A stretch of DNA of 64,000 nucleotides from UBA1858 sp963976865. GTDB lineage: Bacteria > Pseudomonadota > Gammaproteobacteria > UBA4575. The notes below the pieces were generated by a model. That model made no database searches and had not been told where the DNA came from. It saw nothing but the letters and a program-made list of their open reading frames with translations. The stretch is from positions 124,001-188,000 of the forward strand of contig CAXBLY010000001.1 in assembly GCA_963976865.1 (NCBI GenBank), read 5' to 3'. Within the stretch, counting starts at the first letter, position 1. Each line of letters starts with the position of its first letter. The position numbers and the translations under genes are program-made. This document shows, one piece after another, positions 1-9,313 of this stretch.

Positions 1-101
1 TCACACTTCCATTTATCGTTCGACTGTCTCATATAATCGCATGCACAATAATTCTATCACTCACTCATAAGAGGCAACACTCAAACTAAAGCACCTTTAA
101 A

Positions 102-1175
102 TCACTTACTCAACAAAGTCAAATGCTTCACTATTTCAGCACTTGGGTACACATCAGGAAGTTTCTTAAGCCGCCAATCACATACCAATCGCTTCTTCAC
201 GAAATTCAAAATAACATCCTCGTTATAATTTGAAATTACAACATTACTCCCAAGGCCTTCGTTTCTCTCAGTTTTTTCTCGAAACAAGAGACATGGAAGC
301 CCCATATGATATGCTTCTTCTTGATTGCTCCCTCCATCTGTAATTAAAAATTTTGAACTGGCCAATACGCTGGTAAAAGTAACATAATCCATTCTAGCTT
401 TTAATTCGATATTCTTATGTCTAGCTAGCTTTTCATACCAGCCAGATGCTTGAAGCTTATTTTTAGTTACTGGGTGTAATATAAATTTTAATGTGAGCAT
501 ATCAGCAATGCTTATCAGCATACTCATCATATGTTTAAATTTTGTTGGGTTTGATAAATTTTCATGACGGTGCAAAGAGACGACTGCATACGTTTTTTTA
601 TACTCTGATAATTTCATTTGAGCTATTGAATATCTCAGCGAATCCAGAATCGTGTTCTCTTTCGTATTAATCAATATTGATCCTTTCTTGACAGACCTTA
701 AATTCTTTAAAGCCCAATCGCTACTACAATAGTGAACATCCGATAATCGCGATACTATCACTCTTATAAGCTCTTCAGGGAAAGGGTTAAAGAAATTAAA
801 CGACCTCAATCCTGCCTCAATATGCGCAACGGGAATCCCATACATCCATCCAAGAACAGTACCGAACAGCGTGGACAATGTGTCCCCATGCACTACAAGA
901 ACAGAAGTATCGTTTTTAAAATATTTTCTTCTTCTCACCGCTTTAATCGCAAAATAGAGCCAAGTGATTAATTTCATTTGTGTATCTGACTCACCATTTT
1001 CAACTAAAATATCATCAGCAGATCTAATGCCAAATGAATCTATCAGGTCGCCCATAGTTTCTGCATGTTGTCCGGTCAACACAAACCGGTATGGCACTTC
1101 CTTATCTCTTAGCTCCCTGATAATCGGAGCCATCTTAACAAGCTGCGCTTTAGTGCCTATTAGCACTGTTATCAT
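102..1175 (-). CDS. UDP-N-acetylglucosamine 2-epimerase-like protein (WecB family)
   Basis: A 357-residue protein of the Epimerase_2 / WecB fold, which interconverts UDP-GlcNAc and UDP-ManNAc or a related UDP-sugar in the cytoplasm to feed surface polysaccharide synthesis. Visible family motifs are HGDT near residue 97, HIEAGLRS near 118, the RHEN motif near 204 and the TDGGSNQEEA loop near 280. Length is normal for the family. It is the last gene of a four-gene minus-strand polysaccharide set, 30 bases after gtrA. The fold is confident; the exact sugar is not, because hydrolysing relatives (NeuC type) share these motifs. Confidence 0.85.
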   Translation of the reverse strand: MITVLIGTKAQLVKMAPIIRELRDKEVPYRFVLTGQHAETMGDLIDSFGIRSADDILVENGESDTQMKLITWLYFAIKAVRRRKYFKNDTSVLVVHGDTLSTLFGTVLGWMYGIPVAHIEAGLRSFNFFNPFPEELIRVIVSRLSDVHYCSSDWALKNLRSVKKGSILINTKENTILDSLRYSIAQMKLSEYKKTYAVVSLHRHENLSNPTKFKHMMSMLISIADMLTLKFILHPVTKNKLQASGWYEKLARHKNIELKARMDYVTFTSVLASSKFLITDGGSNQEEAYHMGLPCLLFREKTERNEGLGSNVVISNYNEDVILNFVKKRLVCDWRLKKLPDVYPSAEIVKHLTLLSK

Positions 1176-1205
1176 TTATATTCCTTTTTTCCTCACGCTA
1201 AAATG

Positions 1206-1571
1206 CTATTTTGTACCAAACACTAAATGCTTTGCGTACAGATAATTAAAGCATAACGCTGCAACTGAACCTGCAACAAATGCAATTTGAACACCCCATT
1301 CCAGTAAAGCCAAATAATATAAAAACATTTCAAAAACTAGAAAATTGATCATCAAACCTTTTACTTGTCCTAATATATATAATATATACCTCTTAGACTT
1401 ACCAGGAAATGTATACCTCTTATTAAAATAATAAGTTATATTTACTGCTATAGAGAATGCGAATAATCTTGATATATGCTCATTCAATAAATTTCTAATG
1501 ATGAAATACGAACTCGCATCAGCTGCAAATCCCACTAAACCTACAATAAAAAAGAGCACAAATACTCTCAT
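1206..1571 (-). CDS. GtrA family membrane protein
   Basis: A 121-residue, very hydrophobic protein with about four predicted membrane segments, matching GtrA/DPMS-type small flippases that move undecaprenyl- or dolichyl-linked sugars across the cytoplasmic membrane. The family typically sits beside a GT2 polyprenyl-phosphate glycosyltransferase, and here its start overlaps the end of the upstream GT2 gene by four bases, so the two are translationally coupled. The gene is AT-rich like its neighbours. Function is inferred from topology and context rather than from catalytic residues, which the family lacks. Confidence 0.75.
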   Translation of the reverse strand: MRVFVLFFIVGLVGFAADASSYFIIRNLLNEHISRLFAFSIAVNITYYFNKRYTFPGKSKRYILYILGQVKGLMINFLVFEMFLYYLALLEWGVQIAFVAGSVAALCFNYLYAKHLVFGTK

Positions 1572-2476
1572 CTCATAGAAATGAATGACAACTTCTTAAT
1601 TTCACGTCTACTTTTAGATATCGCACTAAGTATCAATCCTGAAAATCCAAACATAAAACTAACTATCATCATTCCACTAGCCAATATAGCCGACGGGAAT
1701 TTTGGCACTAACCCAGTACGCAAAAATTCGGTCACAACTGGTATCCCTACTAGTAACGACAGAATAAATAATAACGAAGCAACAAGGCCATATATTATTT
1801 TAGGCTTATGGTCTTTAAATAACTTAAATACTGTCCACCCTATGCGCAAACCATCACTAACAGTATTTAGCTTGCTCTCCGATCCATCAATTCTTTCTAA
1901 GTACTCAATTGGATATTCAACAACATTAGCATCAACTTCGATAGCATGGATTGACATCGCAGTTTCCACTTCAAATCCTTCAGCAAACAAAGGTATAGAC
2001 TTTACAAATCTTCTTGAAAGCACTCTATACCCAGATAAAAGATCATTAATGTTTGAGCCAAATAAATAATTAACTGCGCCCGTTAAAATTTTATTACCTG
2101 CAAAATGCCCTGATCGGCTGCCGCTATTCTCATACGTAATCATCCTATCCCCAATAACTATATCTGCATTCATATCCACGATTACACCAAGCATTTCACT
2201 GGCATAATGCGCAGGATAAGTTCCATCACCATCAACCATAATATAGTAATCTGCCTCTATATCTCTAAACATAGCTCTTACTACGTTTCCTTTACCGCGT
2301 TGGCTAACATTATGAACTTGTGCTCCCGCGTGACTTGCGACTTCTCTAGTATCATCCAATGAAGCATTATCAAATACATGTATTTCAGCATCAGGCAATA
2401 CCGATTTAAAGTCTGATACCACTTTTCCAATTGCTGATGCTTCATTAAAACAGGGAATAATTACACAGACATTCAT
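1568..2476 (-). CDS. Glycosyltransferase family 2, DPM1/polyprenyl-phosphate type
   Basis: 302 residues. The N-terminal two thirds is a GT-A fold: the start VIIPCFNEASAIGKV is the nucleotide-sugar-binding beginning of GT2 enzymes, and DGDGTYP near residue 78 supplies the metal-binding aspartates. The C-terminal third carries two membrane helices, as in enzymes that charge undecaprenyl phosphate with a hexose at the inner membrane face. It overlaps the upstream membrane glycosyltransferase by four bases and gtrA downstream by four. Together with GtrA it probably makes and flips a lipid-linked sugar used by the large membrane transferase. Confidence 0.85.
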   Translation of the reverse strand: MNVCVIIPCFNEASAIGKVVSDFKSVLPDAEIHVFDNASLDDTREVASHAGAQVHNVSQRGKGNVVRAMFRDIEADYYIMVDGDGTYPAHYASEMLGVIVDMNADIVIGDRMITYENSGSRSGHFAGNKILTGAVNYLFGSNINDLLSGYRVLSRRFVKSIPLFAEGFEVETAMSIHAIEVDANVVEYPIEYLERIDGSESKLNTVSDGLRIGWTVFKLFKDHKPKIIYGLVASLLFILSLLVGIPVVTEFLRTGLVPKFPSAILASGMMIVSFMFGFSGLILSAISKSRREIKKLSFISMR

Positions 2477-3804
2477 TGCTTACCTCCTTTTCTAGCCACC
2501 AGACATACAAGTTCCTTAATTGCGAAGACGCTAAATAAAATAGCAAATAATTTAAAAGGTATTCCATACCTAGGAAATGGTGCAATTATCATATGTATTA
2601 GCACGACATAAGTTAAAAACATCGAAAGTATTATCCAGAATTGAGAAAATCTAATCTTCCCAAGTACTGATGATATAGCTACAAACAGAGAAGCAGCTAA
2701 CCCTAGCCACACCCAAAAACCATGTATTAAATGATTAACCGAACGAATGAACTTCATATCAACCAATTCTATAAATGGGGATTTAATTACCGGATATATA
2801 TAAATGTCACCTTGCCCTGCGATGATACTCCATTGCCATAGATAAGCCTGTTTGCCAATGACATACCAGTGAAGATACTCATTAAGAGATTGATTCGCCC
2901 TCTCCCATATTAGCGATAAAGCCGATATAATCCCATTGTAATATTCTTGCTGCAATGGGTCGAATCGATATGGAAATCCAAATGTTTCTGGATCACTGTT
3001 ATACATAAATGATGGATAACTTCCGTGGAAGATGGCATTTATTGTTAATGTTGGATCAGACATACTGCCGATAGAAATTAGATTCCGAACATTCCATAGC
3101 ACCAGTGGCAGCCATGACACCAGTGTGAATAATGCGGCTTTTTTAAAGTTTTCACGCGCTAATATAACGCTTATAAGCAATAAAAATACAGGGAAATATT
3201 GAATAACTGGTTTAATTAGTATCGTTATTCCAAATAATATCGCTACTAAAATTAATCCCGGATAGGACATCTTTTCTGATTTAGACTGCTCCCATAAAAG
3301 GCAAATCAAAATTGCCAACGCGCTAATAAATATTGATTCTGACAAGTAATATGTATTAACTGTCACGAAATGCGGAAATGTCCATAACAAAAAGACTGCT
3401 GGTACACTCCAAACAATTCCAAAAATTTTTATTACTGCAGCTGTCAAAAATGAAAAACAGATTATTTGCACTACTGTTTGCGCAATAATAGTTGCCTCAA
3501 CAGTCTCCTTCTTGTTATCAGTTACAAATATTGACGCAAAAAAAGGATAGCCAGGGCTCCTTAAAGCATCGGGAGTCAACTCATTTAAGTTATTATTTAC
3601 ACTCTGCCTAGAAAATATATGGTATTTTGAGATGTTTGTAGCATAATTGAAGTAATCCTTTGCATCCGCTCTAATCGGAACATAAACTTCGGTGTTCACA
3701 ACTGTTGCATATCTCAAATGCAACCCATAAGTTAAAATTATAGCCACAAAAATCCAGGCAACCCTAATGTAATAGCTTTTATATTCTTTTGTTTGATAGA
3801 CCAT
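2473..3804 (-). CDS. Multi-pass membrane glycosyltransferase (GT39/ArnT-like)
   Basis: An integral membrane protein of about 443 residues with roughly ten hydrophobic helices and a charged first periplasmic loop, the layout of GT-C transferases such as ArnT/PMT that use lipid-linked sugars. The frame is open up to a TTG at 3870, but neither candidate start has a clear Shine-Dalgarno. The ATG at 3804 is preferred because the reading MVYQTKEYK runs straight into the first membrane helix, as usual for the family. It is the first gene of the set and overlaps the GT2 gene by four bases. The acceptor is unknown. Confidence 0.65.
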   Translation of the reverse strand: MVYQTKEYKSYYIRVAWIFVAIILTYGLHLRYATVVNTEVYVPIRADAKDYFNYATNISKYHIFSRQSVNNNLNELTPDALRSPGYPFFASIFVTDNKKETVEATIIAQTVVQIICFSFLTAAVIKIFGIVWSVPAVFLLWTFPHFVTVNTYYLSESIFISALAILICLLWEQSKSEKMSYPGLILVAILFGITILIKPVIQYFPVFLLLISVILARENFKKAALFTLVSWLPLVLWNVRNLISIGSMSDPTLTINAIFHGSYPSFMYNSDPETFGFPYRFDPLQQEYYNGIISALSLIWERANQSLNEYLHWYVIGKQAYLWQWSIIAGQGDIYIYPVIKSPFIELVDMKFIRSVNHLIHGFWVWLGLAASLFVAISSVLGKIRFSQFWIILSMFLTYVVLIHMIIAPFPRYGIPFKLFAILFSVFAIKELVCLVARKGGKQ

Positions 3805-3870
3805 AATTATCTCGAAGAAATTGAACTGAATTACATTCAGCAGGGTGTTTAAGCAATCTAACCAAAACAA

Positions 3871-4092
3871 TTACTACCCAACTGCTTGCAAACTTACTTT
3901 TAATAGCAAAATTTAAACTAAAAAATCACTATTTATGTCACTTCTAAGTGTATAATTTTAAGTGAGTTGTACAGTTTTTTTGCCCACGTAGTCTGAAATC
4001 TTCATTGCTCTGTCGGCATAAAAGCTGCGCGCCATTGACTTAACTATATAATAGCCAAGTAAATTTGCTAAAACTCCCTTAAAATTAACAAC
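3871..4092. promoter_or_regulatory. Divergent intergenic region upstream of pilB
   Basis: This 220-base AT-rich gap separates the minus-strand polysaccharide set from pilB. Two perfect TATAAT hexamers lie on the plus strand, at 3951-3956 and 4047-4052, but neither has a convincing -35 box at 17 bases. A short inverted repeat (CACTT/AAGTG, 3939-3950) abuts the first. No pilin gene is seen here, although pilA is often divergent from pilB in gammaproteobacteria. Promoter assignment is tentative. Confidence 0.3.
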
Positions 4093-5811
4093 ATGGCCAC
4101 ACCAGCATCATCAGTTCGTATTGGCGGCTTAGCTCTTAGGCTTATCAATGATGGACTCATTTCTGAAGACGACGCGTCTAAAGCGCAACAAAAAGCTCGC
4201 GAAGATCAAATTTCACTTGCGAGCTATTTAGTCAAAAACGACTATGTACGGGCTAGTGAGCTTGCCAGCTGCGCATCGTTGGAGTTTGGCATCCCTCTAC
4301 TGGATTTGAATGTTCTGGATCTTGACTCTATTCCAATCAGTCTTGTGCCAGAAAAGCTAATCCGTCAGCATCACGCGCTACCCATCCAAAAGCGTGGTAA
4401 CCGACTGTTTGTAGCCATTTCAGATCCCATGAATCTGGTGGCCCTGGATGAATTCAAATTTAATACAGGAATCTCAACCGAACCAGTATTAGTCGAAGAA
4501 GACAAATTAGGCAAGATCCTGGATAAAGCGCTTGAGATGGGTGACACATCCATGTCGATGGATGGGCTCTTGGACGATGACCTGGATAATCTCGAGTTTT
4601 CTGACTCTGAAGAAGCACCTGGAGATGATGCAAGCGAATCCGACATTGATGACACGCCTATAGTACGATTTGTACATAAGGTATTACTCGATGCCATTAA
4701 TAAAAAGGCCTCTGACATCCATTTTGAACCCTATGAGCGTACATTTCGCGTGAGATTCAGAATTGATGGAATTTTAGAGGAAATAGCCAGCCCACCTATT
4801 ACTCTTGGCCCCAGGATCAGCGCGCGCCTGAAAGTGATGTCACGGCTGGATATTTCTGAGCGGCGCGTCCCTCAGGACGGCAGAATAAAAATGCAGCTCT
4901 CCAAGAAACGCGCTATCGATTTTCGTGTTAACACATGCCCTACTCTATTTGGAGAGAAGATTGTTCTGCGTATACTAGACCCGAGCAGCGCTATGCTTGG
5001 TATTGACGTATTGGGCTACGAAGAAGACCAAAAACAGCTCTATCTGAATGCGCTGGCAAAACCTTATGGCATGATACTGGTCACCGGACCAACCGGATCA
5101 GGTAAAACGGTATCGCTCTATACTGGTTTAAACATCTTAAACACACCTGACAGAAATATCTCGACGGCTGAAGATCCTGCAGAAATTAATATGCCTGGTG
5201 TAAATCAGGTTAACGTCAGGCCAAAAGTCGGTCTGACATTTGCCTCCGCCTTGAGAGCGTTCCTGAGACAGGATCCAGATGTCATCATGGTTGGTGAGAT
5301 TCGGGATCTGGAAACAGCTGAAATTGCCATTAAAGCCGCACAAACCGGCCACCTGGTTTTATCCACACTGCACACAAACGATGCGCCACAAACATTAACG
5401 CGACTCGCGAATATGGGAGTGCCTCCATTCAACATTGCTTCGGCAGTCTCTCTGATCATCGCACAAAGACTGGCAAGAAAGTTGTGTGATCATTGCAAAA
5501 CTGTTGACGACATCCCCCAGGAAGCATTACTGGAGGAAGGATTTCAGAAAAGTGATCTGAAAAATCTGACCATTTATAAGGCAGTCGGTTGTGATCAATG
5601 CACAAACGGGTATAAAGGACGCGTGGGCATATACCAGGTTATGCCGGTATCTGAAGCTATGGGTCGAATAATTATGGAAGGTGGCAATTCCTTGCAACTT
5701 GCAGATCAAGCGGCAAAAGAGGGCGTTGCTGACCTGAGGCTTTCAGGATTAAAGAAAGTAAAAGACGGGATTATTAGTCTCGAAGAAGTGAACAGGGTAA
5801 CCAAGGATTAA
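4093..5811 (+). CDS. pilB: Type IV pilus assembly ATPase PilB
   Basis: 572 residues, the usual length for PilB, the cytoplasmic hexameric ATPase that powers pilin polymerisation. Domains in order: an N-terminal MshEN/T2SSE_N domain (about 1-150), an acidic linker near 170-205, then the GspE-type ATPase core. Walker A is GPTGSGKT at 332-339, followed by the Asp box around EDPAEI and Walker B with GEIRD, then the His box LSTLHTND. The zinc tetracysteine motif is present as C465/C468 and C500/C503. It is followed three bases later by pilC, so the pil genes form one operon. Confidence 0.97.
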   Translation: MATPASSVRIGGLALRLINDGLISEDDASKAQQKAREDQISLASYLVKNDYVRASELASCASLEFGIPLLDLNVLDLDSIPISLVPEKLIRQHHALPIQKRGNRLFVAISDPMNLVALDEFKFNTGISTEPVLVEEDKLGKILDKALEMGDTSMSMDGLLDDDLDNLEFSDSEEAPGDDASESDIDDTPIVRFVHKVLLDAINKKASDIHFEPYERTFRVRFRIDGILEEIASPPITLGPRISARLKVMSRLDISERRVPQDGRIKMQLSKKRAIDFRVNTCPTLFGEKIVLRILDPSSAMLGIDVLGYEEDQKQLYLNALAKPYGMILVTGPTGSGKTVSLYTGLNILNTPDRNISTAEDPAEINMPGVNQVNVRPKVGLTFASALRAFLRQDPDVIMVGEIRDLETAEIAIKAAQTGHLVLSTLHTNDAPQTLTRLANMGVPPFNIASAVSLIIAQRLARKLCDHCKTVDDIPQEALLEEGFQKSDLKNLTIYKAVGCDQCTNGYKGRVGIYQVMPVSEAMGRIIMEGGNSLQLADQAAKEGVADLRLSGLKKVKDGIISLEEVNRVTKD

Positions 5812-5814
5812 GCT

Positions 5815-7029
5815 ATGGCAGCAACCAATGCAATTACTTTTGTATGGGAAGGAATGGACCGAAAGGGCTCCAAAGTTAAAGGTGAGTCACAGGCATCCAG
5901 TGAAATTCTGTTAAAGGCTGATCTACGCCGCCAGGGCATCAATCCACTCAAAGTAAAGAAAAAGCCTAAATCACTATTTGGAAGCAGTGGCAAGAAAATT
6001 ATACCGAAAGATATTGCCATATTTGCTCGGCAGCTAGCCACCATGATGACCGCTGGCGTACCGCTGGTACAATCTTTTGAAATTATCGGCCGTGGTCATG
6101 AAAATCCTAATATGCAGGACCTTGTTCTGAGCATTAAGTCAGATGTAGAAGGTGGTACCAGCCTGGCTGATGCACTGGAAAAAAAGCCCAAGTATTTTGA
6201 CGCACTTTTCTGCAGTCTCGTAGGTGCGGGCGAACAATCCGGTGCTTTAGAGTCACTGTTAGACAAAATTGCCACCTACAAAGAGAAAACAGAAGAGCTC
6301 AAAGCAAAAGTCAAAAAAGCCTTGTTTTACCCGACGGCTGTTTTAGTAGTTGCCTTTATAGTGATGTCTATCCTGTTGATATTTGTAGTGCCGCAATTTG
6401 AGTCGATTTTTAAAGGGTTTGGTGCAGACCTGCCTGCTTTTACACAAATGGTAATTGGTCTGTCAGACTTTTTCCAGGAATTCTGGTGGCTTGTATTCCT
6501 GGGCATCGGTGGTGCTATTTTTGGATTTAAAGTAGCAAAACAGCGCTCTCCAAAAATGCGCAGATGGCTGGATATTATTTCATTAAAGATTCCCGTTGTA
6601 GGCGGAATATTGGAAAAATCCGCCATTGCCAGATTTGCCCGCACGTTAGCCACCATGTTTGCGGCGGGTGTACCCTTAGTGGAAGCGATGGACTCCGTCG
6701 CGGGAGCCACCGGCAATGCGCTTTTTTATGAAGCCACCATGAAAATGAAAGACGATGTAGCGACCGGTACTCAATTACAACAAAGCATGAAGCAAACCGG
6801 TATTTTCCCTAACATGATGGTACAGATGGTCTCAATCGGTGAAGAATCTGGTTCCTTAGATGAGATGCTAGGCAAAGTCGCGGACTTTTATGAAGCCGAG
6901 GTTGACAACCTGGTAGATGGTTTAAGCAGTTTACTTGAACCTTTAATCATGGCTGTACTCGGCGTACTAGTTGGCGGACTCGTGATTGCCATGTACCTGC
7001 CAATCTTCAAGATGGGTGCTGTTGTATAA
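5815..7029 (+). CDS. pilC: Type IV pilus inner-membrane platform protein PilC
   Basis: 404 residues with the two tandem T2SSF domains of PilC/GspF (roughly 70-195 and 270-395) and three membrane helices, including one near 170-195 and one at the C-terminus ending LVGGLVIAMYLPIF. PilC forms the platform in the inner membrane that PilB rotates to add pilins. The second-domain signature around GEESGSLDEML and its first-domain counterpart GAGEQSGALESLL are both visible. It lies between pilB (three bases upstream) and pilD. Confidence 0.96.
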   Translation: MAATNAITFVWEGMDRKGSKVKGESQASSEILLKADLRRQGINPLKVKKKPKSLFGSSGKKIIPKDIAIFARQLATMMTAGVPLVQSFEIIGRGHENPNMQDLVLSIKSDVEGGTSLADALEKKPKYFDALFCSLVGAGEQSGALESLLDKIATYKEKTEELKAKVKKALFYPTAVLVVAFIVMSILLIFVVPQFESIFKGFGADLPAFTQMVIGLSDFFQEFWWLVFLGIGGAIFGFKVAKQRSPKMRRWLDIISLKIPVVGGILEKSAIARFARTLATMFAAGVPLVEAMDSVAGATGNALFYEATMKMKDDVATGTQLQQSMKQTGIFPNMMVQMVSIGEESGSLDEMLGKVADFYEAEVDNLVDGLSSLLEPLIMAVLGVLVGGLVIAMYLPIFKMGAVV

Positions 7030-7046
7030 AACAATAGCGCTAATCT

Positions 7047-7913
7047 GTGCAAATCATACACCTCTTAGATACCAGTCCAATTTTTCTAGTTGGATGCAGT
7101 GCTGTTCTTGGCTTACTAATCGGAAGCTTTTTAAACGTAGTCATTAATAGACTTCCCATCATGCTTGAAATTGGATGGAAAAGTGAATGCACACAATTAC
7201 TTGAGCTTGAAGATCCGGGCGAAAAGACTAAAGGTACATTCAATTTAGTCACTCCGCGTTCACAATGTCCTGCTTGCAAACACACGATTAGCAGCCTGGA
7301 GAATATTCCGGTAATAAGTTATTTAATCCAAAAAGGTAAATGTCGGCACTGCGACACATCCATTTCTGCACAGTATCCTCTGGTCGAATTGTTCACTTCA
7401 CTCCTGACCGGGTTTGTTGCATTTAAATTTGGCTTCGAATGGCAAACATTACTTGCCATGATTCTGGCGTGGAGTTTAGTCACGCTTGCAATGATAGATT
7501 TTAAAACAACCCTGCTGCCTGACAACATCACGCTTCCAATACTTTGGCTGGGTATTATTGCCAACTACTTTAACTTGTTTTGCTCACTGGAAGACAGCAT
7601 TCTGGGCGCGATTTTTGGTTACTTATCACTGTGGCTGGTTTTCCAGACATTTAAACTGATTACCGGCAAAGAAGGCATGGGCTATGGCGATTTCAAATTG
7701 CTCGCACTGCTTGGTGCATGGCTGGGATGGCAATATTTGATTGCCATTATCCTAATATCGTCTGTCGTTGGCAGTATTATTGGTATCACTTTAATAGCAA
7801 CAAAAGCCATGGGACGAGACGTACCCACACCATTTGGCCCCTACCTGGCTTTGGGTGGTATTATCTGTTTGCTATGGGGCCCACAAGTAAAATCCATACT
7901 CGGCGCATTTTAA
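7047..7913 (+). CDS. pilD: Prepilin peptidase / N-methyltransferase PilD
   Basis: 288 residues with a GTG start 17 bases after pilC. PilD is the polytopic inner-membrane aspartic protease that cleaves and N-methylates type IV prepilins and type II secretion pseudopilins. The N-terminal cytoplasmic domain has the expected pairs of cysteines (CPAC near 74-77 and CRHC near 98-101). The two catalytic aspartates fit MIDFKT (near 150) and GYGDFK (near 212). About seven membrane helices follow. It completes the pilBCD set; no pilin substrate is encoded within the window. Confidence 0.96.
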   Translation: MQIIHLLDTSPIFLVGCSAVLGLLIGSFLNVVINRLPIMLEIGWKSECTQLLELEDPGEKTKGTFNLVTPRSQCPACKHTISSLENIPVISYLIQKGKCRHCDTSISAQYPLVELFTSLLTGFVAFKFGFEWQTLLAMILAWSLVTLAMIDFKTTLLPDNITLPILWLGIIANYFNLFCSLEDSILGAIFGYLSLWLVFQTFKLITGKEGMGYGDFKLLALLGAWLGWQYLIAIILISSVVGSIIGITLIATKAMGRDVPTPFGPYLALGGIICLLWGPQVKSILGAF

Positions 7914-7926
7914 GGTCCGTCATCAT

Positions 7927-8523
7927 ATGTTACGCATAGGGCTTACTGGTGGGATTGGCTCCGGAAAAACCACCATCAGTGACCACTTCCGTGACACCTA
8001 CAATATTCCTGTGATAGATGCCGATGAAATAAGTCGCCAATTATTATCACCAACTGGAAAAGCCTATATAGAAACCGTGCGTTTATTTGGAGCTGAGTGC
8101 ATTCTTGATTCTAAAAATATTGACAGGCAGTTTTTACGCAAAAAAATATTTGCAAACGATGATTTACGCATCTCACTTGAGAAGATCATCCACCCCAAGG
8201 TGCAAGCCGAGATCACCTCTCAGGTTGACATGTTTGATACAAAATACTGCTTAATCGTGATACCACTATTAATTGAGTCAAATATGCAGGCACTGGTTGA
8301 TAGAATCCTGGTCATTGACACCAGCAGGCAAAATCAGCTTGATCGCGTCTCTGCAAGAGACCAGTGCAGCAAAGACCACGTAGAAGATATTGTAAATGCG
8401 CAAATGGACTCCAAAGAACGCCTCAAGTACGCGGACGATATCATCACAAACAATGGCAAACGTGAGGACTTAATCCAGCAAATAGAGCAACTTCATCAAA
8501 AATACTTGGATTTAACCATTTAG
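7927..8523 (+). CDS. coaE: Dephospho-CoA kinase
   Basis: 198 residues. CoaE phosphorylates the 3'-hydroxyl of dephospho-CoA, the last step of coenzyme A synthesis, in the cytoplasm. The P-loop GLTGGIGSGKTT is at residues 6-17, followed by the substrate-binding IDADEISRQL near 35-44 and the lid-region HPKV near 91. Length is typical. The pilD-coaE-zapD order is conserved in many gammaproteobacteria. It starts 13 bases after pilD and is probably cotranscribed. Confidence 0.95.
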   Translation: MLRIGLTGGIGSGKTTISDHFRDTYNIPVIDADEISRQLLSPTGKAYIETVRLFGAECILDSKNIDRQFLRKKIFANDDLRISLEKIIHPKVQAEITSQVDMFDTKYCLIVIPLLIESNMQALVDRILVIDTSRQNQLDRVSARDQCSKDHVEDIVNAQMDSKERLKYADDIITNNGKREDLIQQIEQLHQKYLDLTI

Positions 8524-8542
8524 CACCTTCATAATCTTGACA

Positions 8543-9313
8543 ATGTCTTCTTTAGTCCAGTTTGAACAACCACTTAACGAGCGTATACGGACGTTTATGC
8601 GCGTAGAACAGCTTTACGGCCGTTGCAAGTACTATATGGGACAGGAAAACGCGCTAGACAGTCACTCAGCGCTATCAGCGCTGCTTGAGCTAATGGGGCT
8701 GGTCTCTCGTGGAGATCTGAAAAGAGAGTTAATGAAAGAGGTAAAAAGACAGCTTACCAATCTCCAGCAACTACATAGCATTCCAAGCCTGGACCAGGAC
8801 AAATTAGACAAAATCATTTCTGAACATTCAGAATTAATTAACGAGCTAGACAATCAGCCAGGACAACTAGTTACACACCTAAAAGATAATGACTTTATCA
8901 ATAGCATTAAACAACGTGCCGCCATACCTGGCGGGACATGTGACTTTGACTTGCCCGCGTATCACTATTGGCTAACACAGCCTTCAGCCCGGCGTGAAGA
9001 AATCATTCAGGCATGGCTTCAACCTTTTGATGTCGTATACAAAACGGTAGTGCATTGCCTGCAGTTAATAAGAAGCAGTTCAGAAATTGAAAGTTGCACA
9101 GCATTAAATGGTTTCTACCAGAGGAATCTGGACCAGAGTCAGTCTAATCAACTGATACGCGTTATGGTGAATATTAATGATCAGTGCTTTCCGGAAATCA
9201 GTGCAGGTAAACATAGATTTTCCATACGCTTTTTAGCGCAAGCCAATCCTAACAAGTACCCAAAACAGGTCGAACGGGATATTGAGTTTAAAATTGCTTG
9301 TTGTGCTTTTTAA
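8543..9313 (+). CDS. zapD: Cell division protein ZapD
   Basis: About 256 residues. ZapD (DUF1342) binds the FtsZ C-terminus and bundles FtsZ filaments at the Z ring. The family shows no short catalytic motif; recognition rests on the start FEQPLNERIRTFMRVEQLY, overall length and the coaE neighbour. The frame is also open at a TTG six bases upstream (8537), but the ATG at 8543 gives the usual N-terminus. The yacG gene that often follows zapD is absent. The last four bases overlap the converging Nudix gene. Confidence 0.92.
   Translation: MSSLVQFEQPLNERIRTFMRVEQLYGRCKYYMGQENALDSHSALSALLELMGLVSRGDLKRELMKEVKRQLTNLQQLHSIPSLDQDKLDKIISEHSELINELDNQPGQLVTHLKDNDFINSIKQRAAIPGGTCDFDLPAYHYWLTQPSARREEIIQAWLQPFDVVYKTVVHCLQLIRSSSEIESCTALNGFYQRNLDQSQSNQLIRVMVNINDQCFPEISAGKHRFSIRFLAQANPNKYPKQVERDIEFKIACCAF

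Noticed and set aside
1..101. Possible end of another gene at the left edge
   Set aside because: Short open stretches exist in two plus frames but are too brief to recognise, and no minus-strand partner is evident.
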